Below, piece after piece: positions 20,814-26,624 of a DNA stretch of 32,115 bases. The translations under genes and the position numbers were made by a program. Numbering within the stretch: position 1 is the stretch's first letter; each line of letters begins with the position of its first letter. A model generated the notes under the pieces. The model made no database searches and was not told the DNA's origin. It saw only the letters and a program-made list of their open reading frames with translations. The stretch comes from Deltaproteobacteria bacterium (GTDB lineage Bacteria > Myxococcota_A > UBA796 > SXON01), in NCBI GenBank assembly GCA_947484175.1, contig CANKOI010000049.1, forward strand, positions 1-32,115, given 5' to 3'.

Positions 20814-21371
20814 ATGGACGAAGAACTCGAAACCCCGCCCCCGAGCAAACTCAAGACGCTGCTGCCCCTCTTGGCAGTACTGATTGTTGGCCTCGGAGGC
20901 GGCGCAGCCGTGAGTACGATGATGTCGGGAACACCCGATCCCATCGGGGGCCACGAGGGTGCCGCCCCGGCGTCAGCGGGGGGAGCTGCGGCCCCTGCCG
21001 AGGCGGCCCATGGGGCGCCTGCTGCCGCCGAGCACGGCGCGGAGGGGGCTGCCGCCACGGCAGCGGCCCCCGCCTCCACCATCACCTCGCTGGGACGCTT
21101 CACGGTGAACCTGCGTGGGAGTGGTGGCGGGCGAATCCTGCAGATGGAAGTGTCGCTTGAGGCTGCTCCCTCCGCCGGGAGCGCGCTGGAGGCCCTCACG
21201 CCGCGGCTGCGCGACAGCATCAACAGCGCAGTCAGTGACTACACGTGGACGGAGCTGGAAGGCACCGACGGGAAGACTCGTCTCAAAGACGAACTGCTCA
21301 CCCGGGTCAACGGGGTGGCCGACCCGATCGTGGTCGACGCCGTCTACCTGACCTCGTTCGTGGTGAGCTAA
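20814..21371 (+). CDS. fliL: Flagellar basal-body-associated protein FliL
   Basis: A 185-residue single-pass inner-membrane protein that sits around the stator and modulates torque. N-terminal cytoplasmic tail, one membrane helix (about 15-35: LLPLLAVLIVGLGGGAAVSTM), an unusually long Ala/Gly/His-rich linker (about 45-88), then the stomatin-like FliL domain (SLGRFTVNLRGSGGGRILQMEVSLEA, LRDSINSAVSDYTWTELEG, LKDELLTRVNGV, VDAVYLTSFVVS). The C-terminal '-DVYFTxFVxQ'-type strand is conserved. The stop TAA overlaps the fliM ATG (TAATG). Its stator partners MotA and MotB are not in this window. Confidence 0.9.
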   Translation: MDEELETPPPSKLKTLLPLLAVLIVGLGGGAAVSTMMSGTPDPIGGHEGAAPASAGGAAAPAEAAHGAPAAAEHGAEGAAATAAAPASTITSLGRFTVNLRGSGGGRILQMEVSLEAAPSAGSALEALTPRLRDSINSAVSDYTWTELEGTDGKTRLKDELLTRVNGVADPIVVDAVYLTSFVVS

Positions 21372-22249
21372 TGTCGACCGGAGTGCTGGGCCAGGATCGT
21401 GAGCTGCAGGCAACGGTGCCGCTGCTCGAAGAGTGCCTGCGCCACGCCGTGCGGCGCCTCCGCACGCGCATGCTCACCCGCTCCGGCACCGACACTCCCG
21501 TACGCCTCGTACACGTGCGGCTGATGAGCCCTTCCGAGCTCGGCGAAGAACCGGAGGTGCAGCAGGGCGCAGCGTGGAGCCCGTTCCAGGTGGAACGGGG
21601 CCAGGCGACCGGCTTCATTGTCTTCGAAGGTCCGCTCTTGGAGCGCCTCACGGCGCGCCTGTTCGGCGACAAGGAGGGGCTCGGCATCGGGCTCACCTAC
21701 GAACGCGCGGCCACCGATGTGGAGCTGCGCGTGGCGAGCCGGATGGCCGACGAGCTGTACGGAGCGATCGAGGCGTTTTGGCCCGGCAAGCCGGCACCCC
21801 ACCTCATCGGGCGTCCAGCGGCCGGAAATCGCCTCGGGGTAAGCGACGCAGGCTTCGGAGGTGGAGTGGTGGCATGCGTGCTGGAGTGTGGCCCGGAAGA
21901 CGAACCCATGGGTCGCCTCACTGCAGCCCTCCCCGCAGCCATGCTGCGGGGGCTCGTGAGCGCCGCCGACACCTCCGCGCTTACGCAGGCCGCCACGCTT
22001 CGCCGCTCCAACTACGAACGCCTGCTCGAGTGCGAGGTGGAGGTAGTGGTGGAGCTCACCCGCCTCAACTCCAGTCTCGGAGCGCTACGCAGCCTGCGGG
22101 TGGGCGATGAGCTCGCGCTCGGCTCGATGAACGAAGTTCAGGCCGTGGTGAACGGCCGCCCCTCGTTCGCGGGGGAGCCCGGCTCGTGCAATGGCGTCCG
22201 CTGTTTCCGAGTGCAGCGCCGCATGGGCACGATTCCCGTGATTGCGTAA
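21371..22249 (+). CDS. fliM: Divergent flagellar motor switch protein FliM
   Basis: A 292-residue switch protein of the C-ring. The middle domain is recognisable (ATGFIVFEGPLLERLTARLFG followed by TYERAATDVELRVASRMADELYGAIEAFW), and the C-terminal SpoA domain ends LLECEVEVVVELTRLNSSLGALRSLRVGDELAL. It differs from typical FliM in two ways. The N-terminal LSQxEIDxLL peptide that binds CheY-P is absent, and the GGxG loop after LFG, which contacts FliG, is replaced by DKEGLG. ATG 21371 overlaps the fliL stop by 1 nt; 42 residues in the longer frame are the shadow of fliL. FliM is preferred over a FliN/FliY call because fliN follows separately and the middle domain is present. Confidence 0.82.
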   Translation: MSTGVLGQDRELQATVPLLEECLRHAVRRLRTRMLTRSGTDTPVRLVHVRLMSPSELGEEPEVQQGAAWSPFQVERGQATGFIVFEGPLLERLTARLFGDKEGLGIGLTYERAATDVELRVASRMADELYGAIEAFWPGKPAPHLIGRPAAGNRLGVSDAGFGGGVVACVLECGPEDEPMGRLTAALPAAMLRGLVSAADTSALTQAATLRRSNYERLLECEVEVVVELTRLNSSLGALRSLRVGDELALGSMNEVQAVVNGRPSFAGEPGSCNGVRCFRVQRRMGTIPVIA

Positions 22250-22255
22250 GCTCGC

Positions 22256-22282
22256 TAAAGTTTTCGGAGAGCTGACCGATGG
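22256..22282 (+). promoter_or_regulatory. Near-consensus sigma-28 (FliA) promoter in the fliM-fliN gap
   Basis: TAAAGTTT (22256-22263), 11 nt, ACCGATGG (22275-22282). The -35 is identical to the sigma-28 consensus TAAAGTTT, the N11 spacing is exact, and the -10 keeps CCGAT of GCCGATAA. A start about 7 nt downstream (near 22289) would precede the fliN ribosome-binding site GGAG (22292-22295) by a few bases. Confidence 0.65.
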
Positions 22283-22301
22283 CGGGACGTCGGAGTGACC
22301 G

Positions 22302-22565
22302 ATGTCTGACGGAAACAAACTAGGATTCCTCGCAGATCTCCCCGTGGAGGTCATCATCGAGCTCGGGCGCACCCGGCTCACCATTCGCCAGCTCGCCGAG
22401 CTGGACCGCGACGACGTCGTGGACCTGAGCCGCGGCAGCGACTCCCCCCTCGACGTTGTCGTAGGCGGGAAGGTGCTGGCGCGGGGGGAGGTGGTGATGG
22501 TGGGCGACAAGATGGCGCTGCGCATCACCGAACTGGTCGACGAACAAGCGCGGAACACCCCGTGA
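22302..22565 (+). CDS. fliN: Flagellar motor switch protein FliN
   Basis: An 87-residue C-ring protein made of a single SpoA domain: LADLPVEVIIELGRTRLTIRQLAELDRDDVVDLSRG, VVVGGKVLARGEVVMVGDKMALRITEL. The 'G.TrL.i..ll.l..gdvi.Ldr....pvdv.vng..ia.GevvvvgdrlgvRit.I' family pattern is nearly complete. The length is at the short end for FliN (typically 100-140), missing the variable N-terminal extension. GGAG lies 6 nt before the ATG. A sigma-28-like promoter precedes it, so fliN and the export genes downstream may be separately transcribed. Its stop overlaps the fliO start (GTGA). Confidence 0.92.
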   Translation: MSDGNKLGFLADLPVEVIIELGRTRLTIRQLAELDRDDVVDLSRGSDSPLDVVVGGKVLARGEVVMVGDKMALRITELVDEQARNTP

Positions 22566-23704
22566 GCCCACTGCTGCTCATGGCCACGATGGCCCTGGCG
22601 GACCCCCCTTCGGAGCAGTTCGATCGGCTCTTCACGGAGGCGGGAGAGACCCCCGCCGCGGCAGCCGCGGAACCGGGCGCCGTGCCCGCCGGCGGCTGGG
22701 CGTGGCCCGCTCTCCTCTGCGGCGGCGGCTTGGTCGCCGCCTGGCAACTGCGGAAGCGCACGAAAGCCGGAGCCGATACGGGGATGCGCGTGGTGCAACG
22801 ACAGGCGCTGGGCGACAAGAGTGCGCTCGTGCTGGTGGAGGTGCCCGACGCAGCCGGCGGTACCCGCCGGCTGCTCCTCGGCAGTTCGAATGGCTCGCTC
22901 AGCCTGCTCAATGACCTCGGCTTGGTCCAGGCCGGCAGCCCCGCGGAGGAGGAAGTCCTCGTGGACAACCTCGTTCCGTCCGCGCCGGTGCCTCTGGCAC
23001 CCGCCGCGCTCGCGCCCGCAGAGGACTTCGCCAAGATGCTCGATTCGGTGTTGGACGAGCGCCGGCCGGAGTCCGCGCCAGGCCGCTACTTCAACGAAGA
23101 AGACCTCGCGCCTTCACCCGAGCAGACCACCGCCCAACTGTTGGCCGAGCTTGCGGACCGGCCCCCGCCACGCCGCGCCACGAGGGCTCCAACCGTCGCG
23201 GTCGCCCCGCGGCCCACACCGGTGGCGGCCGCCGACGCAAGCCGGCCTCGACCCCTGCGCGCCCGCGAGGCCGCGTCTGCGCCTCCTCGCCCCGCCGGAA
23301 TCGCCGCGCTGGTGAAAGGAACCCTGCCCGCAGCCCAACCCGTCGTAGCCGTGCCGGTCACGGTCGAATTGGACCCCGAGCCCGTTGCACCCGCCGCGTC
23401 GAGCGCGCCCGCCCCTCGCAGCCTGTTCTTGTCGCCCTACGTCGGGGGTGGCACACGCCCCTCCCCGCCGCTGGTCCCGGAACGCCGCCTCGTAGGCCCA
23501 CCGCTGCGTGATCCTCGCCTGTTGGCCGCCGGGACGATCCTAGGGCCGCGCCTCGCGACGGACCCCAACGACGCCGCGGATGATGAGATGCCGCCCACCC
23601 GCGAATTGCTCGACCGCATCGCCGCCCACGCCGAGTCCTCCACCCGCGCCGACGGCATGAAGCGCCGCTTTGAGGCCATCACGGCCGCGGTCGGCGGCCG
23701 ATGA
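22562..23704 (+). CDS. fliO: FliO-like flagellar export assembly protein with a long C-terminal extension
   Basis: A 380-residue protein in the fliO position. An uncharged signal-like start (MSPLLLMATMALA), a periplasmic Ala/Pro stretch, one membrane helix (about 45-62), a basic stop, then the FliO core (about 75-120: MRVVQRQALGDKSALVLVEV, RRLLLGSSNGSLSLLNDL). FliO helps assemble the FliP ring and is normally 100-220 residues; here about 250 more residues follow. They are Pro/Ala/Arg-rich and low in hydrophobic clusters, with small islands (FAKMLDSVL, YFNEEDLAPS, TAQLLAEL) and a helical end (RELLDRIAAHAESSTRADGMKRRFEAIT). The extension would be cytoplasmic and largely disordered. GTG overlaps the fliN stop; the stop overlaps the fliP ATG. 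Confidence 0.82.
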   Translation: MSPLLLMATMALADPPSEQFDRLFTEAGETPAAAAAEPGAVPAGGWAWPALLCGGGLVAAWQLRKRTKAGADTGMRVVQRQALGDKSALVLVEVPDAAGGTRRLLLGSSNGSLSLLNDLGLVQAGSPAEEEVLVDNLVPSAPVPLAPAALAPAEDFAKMLDSVLDERRPESAPGRYFNEEDLAPSPEQTTAQLLAELADRPPPRRATRAPTVAVAPRPTPVAAADASRPRPLRAREAASAPPRPAGIAALVKGTLPAAQPVVAVPVTVELDPEPVAPAASSAPAPRSLFLSPYVGGGTRPSPPLVPERRLVGPPLRDPRLLAAGTILGPRLATDPNDAADDEMPPTRELLDRIAAHAESSTRADGMKRRFEAITAAVGGR

Positions 23705-24447
23705 TCCCGCTCCTCCTCAGCGGGTTGGCCCTCGCGGCCGACGCGGCCTCCACGGTCACCGTCGCCGAACCTGGCGCCGCCTTGGTGGCCGAGCTTGCCG
23801 CCGGCGTGAATGAGACTCCCGCGTCGAGCGCCGTGCGCCTGCTCCTGCTCCTTTCTGGAATGTCGTTCATCCCCGCGATGCTCGTGGTGATGACGCCCTT
23901 CGTGCGTTTCGTGGTGGTGTTCTCGATGCTCCGGCAGGCGCTCGGCCTCCAGCAGTCGCCCCCCAATCAGGTGATCGTCGGGCTCTCGCTGTTCCTCTCG
24001 CTGGTCGTGATGCAACCCACGCTCACGAGGGCCTGGGAGGACGGCATGTCGCCGTATTTGGACGGCCAGACGACGGCCGAGGTGGCCATGGTCGACACGC
24101 TCGACCCCATGCGAACCTTCATGTTCGCCAACACTCGGCGCACAGACATGGCCGTGATCCTCGAGGTCGCCCGAATTCCGACGCCGCAGTCTCTCGACGA
24201 TGTTCCCACCCCGGCCGTCGTTAGCGCCTTCGTACTGAGCGAGCTCAAAAGCGCGTTCATCACGACCATCTACGTGTTTGTGCCCTTTCTGGTCATCGAC
24301 CTCGTCGTGTCGAGCGTGCTGGTGGGCATGGGCATGATGATGCTGCCGCCGGTGGTGGTGTCGCTTCCCTTCAAAATCATCATTTTCGTGCTCATGGACG
24401 GGTGGGCGCTGATCGTCCGCGACCTCGCGGCCGGAGTGGTCCGATGA
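23701..24447 (+). CDS. fliP: Flagellar export channel protein FliP
   Basis: A 248-residue core subunit of the FliPQR export gate. An N-terminal signal-like segment without charge (MIPLLLSGLALAADAA) is followed by four membrane helices and the highly conserved stretches SFIPAMLVVMTPFVRFVVVFSMLRQALGLQQSPPNQVIVGLSLFLSLVVM, PMRTFMFANTRRTDM, VVSAFVLSELKSAFITTIYVFVPFLVIDLVVSSVLVGMGMMMLPPVVVSLPFKIIIFVLMDGW. Length and motifs are fully canonical. ATG overlaps the fliO stop (ATGA), and the stop overlaps the fliQ start (ATGA). Confidence 0.97.
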   Translation: MIPLLLSGLALAADAASTVTVAEPGAALVAELAAGVNETPASSAVRLLLLLSGMSFIPAMLVVMTPFVRFVVVFSMLRQALGLQQSPPNQVIVGLSLFLSLVVMQPTLTRAWEDGMSPYLDGQTTAEVAMVDTLDPMRTFMFANTRRTDMAVILEVARIPTPQSLDDVPTPAVVSAFVLSELKSAFITTIYVFVPFLVIDLVVSSVLVGMGMMMLPPVVVSLPFKIIIFVLMDGWALIVRDLAAGVVR

Positions 24448-24728
24448 CGCCGTCCGAGGTGATGCGGATCGGTCAGGAAGCGATGCGGATGACGCTCCTG
24501 TTGGCGGCGCCGGTGCTGCTCGTGTCCCTCGTCGTGGGCACGATCGTGTCGCTGCTGCAGGCCGTCACGCAAGTCCATGAGCAGACACTCAGCTTCTTGC
24601 CCAAGTTGATTTCGGTCTTGGTGGTTCTCGCGGTGGGGGGCGGGTGGATGTTGGAGCAGACGGTGGCCTACGCCACCCGCTCCTTCGACCGGGCGCCGGC
24701 CGCGATCCACGGCGAGGACGCTCCCTGA
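24444..24728 (+). CDS. fliQ: Flagellar export protein FliQ
   Basis: A 94-residue two-helix subunit of the FliPQR gate. Helix 1 TLLLAAPVLLVSLVVGTIVSLLQAVTQVHEQTLSFLPKL with the conserved QxxTQIxExTLSFxPK pattern (QAVTQVHEQTLSFLPK here), and helix 2 SVLVVLAVGGGWMLEQ. I chose ATG 24444 (4-nt overlap with the fliP stop) because the family starts 'MTPxxVxxLxxEAlxxxLLLaaP'; the frame is open upstream only as a shadow of fliP. Canonical length. Confidence 0.96.
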   Translation: MTPSEVMRIGQEAMRMTLLLAAPVLLVSLVVGTIVSLLQAVTQVHEQTLSFLPKLISVLVVLAVGGGWMLEQTVAYATRSFDRAPAAIHGEDAP

Positions 24729-25504
24729 TGGCTGGGCTAGACCTCACACCGTTGGTGGTGGGGTTCCTCGTGTTTTCGCGGGTGGCGGCGATGCTGATGG
24801 CGCTGCCGTTCACCGGGAATCAGGGGGTGCCGCCCACGGTGCGGATGGCCTTGGCGCTGCCGCTCGCGGCGGTGCTGTACCCAACGGCCACGGGTGCCGC
24901 GGTGCCCGCGACGCTCCCCGACCTCGTGGTGTGTTCCCTCGGCGAAGTGGCGCTCGGCGTGGCCATGGGCTTCGTGGTGGCGCTGTTCACCGGCGCCGTG
25001 GGCATGGCGTCGGAGCTGATCAGCAACAAGATCGGCCTCACGATGGCGCAGATGCTCGACCCCATGACGGGCACGCAGGGCAATACCCTCGGCGCCCTCG
25101 CACAAGCGCTCGCCACCGGCCTCTTCTTCGCGCTCGACATGCACCTCGGCTGTGTGCGCGCGCTGGGTGCCTCGCTGCTCTCGGTGCCGCCAGGGATGGT
25201 GGCGGCGCCCCTCGCGGCGGGCCCCGTGATCTTCGATGTGGCCACCAGCGTGATCGCGCTTGGCGCGCAGCTCGCGGGACCAATGATCTTCTTCACCCTC
25301 GTGGTGAACATGTCCCTGATGGTCCTCGGGCGCATGGCGCCGGGTCTGCATCTCTTCTTCTCCATCGGCCCGCTATTGACGATCGGCCTCGGCCTCTTGG
25401 TCCTCGGCATCACCCTGCCCGTGATGCTCCAGGTCGAAGCCCGCGCCCTCGAAGGCGTTTGGGAGCCGGTGGCCCGCATCGTGCAGGCGATGGCCGGTGG
25501 CTGA
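24728..25504 (+). CDS. fliR: Flagellar export protein FliR
   Basis: A 258-residue membrane subunit of the export gate with six to eight hydrophobic segments. Family-typical parts: FLVFSRVAAMLMALPFTGNQGVPPTVRMALALPLAAVLYP, GEVALGVAMGFVVALFTGAVGMASELISNKIGLTMAQMLDP, GNTLGALAQALATGLFFALDMHL, and VVNMSLMVLGRMAPGLHLFFSIGPLLTIGLGLLVLGITLPVML. Start ATG 24728 overlaps the fliQ stop (TGATG), and the 28 residues of the longer frame are shadow. The end overlaps flhB by 8 nt. Confidence 0.96.
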   Translation: MAGLDLTPLVVGFLVFSRVAAMLMALPFTGNQGVPPTVRMALALPLAAVLYPTATGAAVPATLPDLVVCSLGEVALGVAMGFVVALFTGAVGMASELISNKIGLTMAQMLDPMTGTQGNTLGALAQALATGLFFALDMHLGCVRALGASLLSVPPGMVAAPLAAGPVIFDVATSVIALGAQLAGPMIFFTLVVNMSLMVLGRMAPGLHLFFSIGPLLTIGLGLLVLGITLPVMLQVEARALEGVWEPVARIVQAMAGG

Positions 25505-26582
25505 AAGCGACGCAGAAAAAACCGAGGCCCCAAGTGAACGGAAAATCGAACAGTTCCGGGAAGAGGGGAGGGTTGCGCAGAGCCGGGAGCTGCTGGCCGG
25601 AATCGGCCTCGCCGCGGGCGGCGCAGCGCTGCTCCTCACCGCTGGCATGTTCGGCGAAGCGTTCCACGACATCTTCGACGCGCTCCGCCTGAACCTCTCT
25701 GACGCGGAGCTCACCACCTCCGACGTGCATCTCATCGTCGCTTCGGTGTACCTGAATGTCGGTCCACCGCTCCTGCTGGTGCTCACGGCGGGGACTTTCA
25801 CGTCCGCGTTCGCGGGGCTCCTGCTGAACAACTTCAACCTCGCCCCCGGCGCGCTGGAACCCAAATGGGAGCGGGTGGACCCGCTCACCAACTTCCGCCA
25901 GCAGTTCTTTTCGGCCGTTCCGTGGGTGCAGCTGGCCAAGAGCCTGATGGTGGGCGGACTCGTCGCCTGGGCAGCATGGAGCGCGGTGGCTGAGCATATC
26001 GAAGCGATTCCCGTGCTCGCGTCGCTCGGCCAGAGGGCCCAAGCGGCGTACCTCGTGGTCTTGGTGACCGGCTTCCTCCAGCGGGTGATCCCTGTCGCTC
26101 TCGCGATCGGTGTCGCAGACTATGGGTGGCAGTGGTGGCGCCTCCAGCAGGACATGAGAATGTCGAAGGAGGAAGTGAAAAAGGAGCACAAGGAGCAAGA
26201 AGGAGACCCGAAGATCAAGGGAAAGCGCCGCCAGATTCAGCGCCAGATCGCCATGGGGCAAATGCTCAACCGTGTGAAGGAAGCGGATGTCGTCGTGGTC
26301 AACCCCACGCACTACGCAGTGGCCCTCCGTTACCGAAGGGAAGATGGACGGGCGCCCGTCGTGGTGGCGCGCGGGCTCGACCTCATCGCATTGAAGATCC
26401 GCGCAGAGGCCGCCCGCCACGACGTCGCCATCATCGAGAACCGCCCGCTCGCCCGCGGCCTGTACGCCCGCGCGAAGCTCGGGCTGCCGATCCCCGCCGA
26501 ATTCTACGGGGCCGTGGCGCAGCTGCTCGCCATTGTGTACCGTCGCCGGACCATGGCCCGCGGGAACCAGCGCCCCCGCTGA
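25497..26582 (+). CDS. flhB: Flagellar export switch protein FlhB
   Basis: A 361-residue protein that switches export from rod/hook to filament substrates. The start MAESDAEKTEAPSERKIEQFREEGRVAQSRE matches the family (usual form 'ekTEePTpkRLekAReeGqva.Sre'), four membrane helices follow, then the linker MRMSKEEVKKEHKEQEGDPKIKGKRRQIQR and the autocleavage motif NPTH in VVVNPTHYAVALRY, with the conserved VARGLDLIALKIRAEA and ENRPLARGLYARAKLG after it. The cleavage site is intact. GTG start, overlapping fliR by 8 nt without a clear ribosome-binding site, so probably coupled. flhA, the usual next gene, is missing; surface-protein genes follow after 42 nt. Confidence 0.97.
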   Translation: MAESDAEKTEAPSERKIEQFREEGRVAQSRELLAGIGLAAGGAALLLTAGMFGEAFHDIFDALRLNLSDAELTTSDVHLIVASVYLNVGPPLLLVLTAGTFTSAFAGLLLNNFNLAPGALEPKWERVDPLTNFRQQFFSAVPWVQLAKSLMVGGLVAWAAWSAVAEHIEAIPVLASLGQRAQAAYLVVLVTGFLQRVIPVALAIGVADYGWQWWRLQQDMRMSKEEVKKEHKEQEGDPKIKGKRRQIQRQIAMGQMLNRVKEADVVVVNPTHYAVALRYRREDGRAPVVVARGLDLIALKIRAEAARHDVAIIENRPLARGLYARAKLGLPIPAEFYGAVAQLLAIVYRRRTMARGNQRPR

Positions 26583-26610
26583 GGGAGGTCGCCACCCACG
26601 CGCACGTCGG

Positions 26611-26618
26611 GCTACAAT
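26611..26618 (+). promoter_or_regulatory. -10-like promoter of the FG-GAP lipoprotein gene, leaderless geometry
   Basis: GCTACAAT with hexamer TACAAT (26613-26618) ends exactly 6 nt before GTG 26625, the same geometry as at the kinase gene (17628). There is no ribosome-binding site next to this GTG; the only GGAGG-like string is about 40 nt upstream. A leaderless start is inferred. Confidence 0.42.
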
Positions 26619-26624
26619 CCTGCG

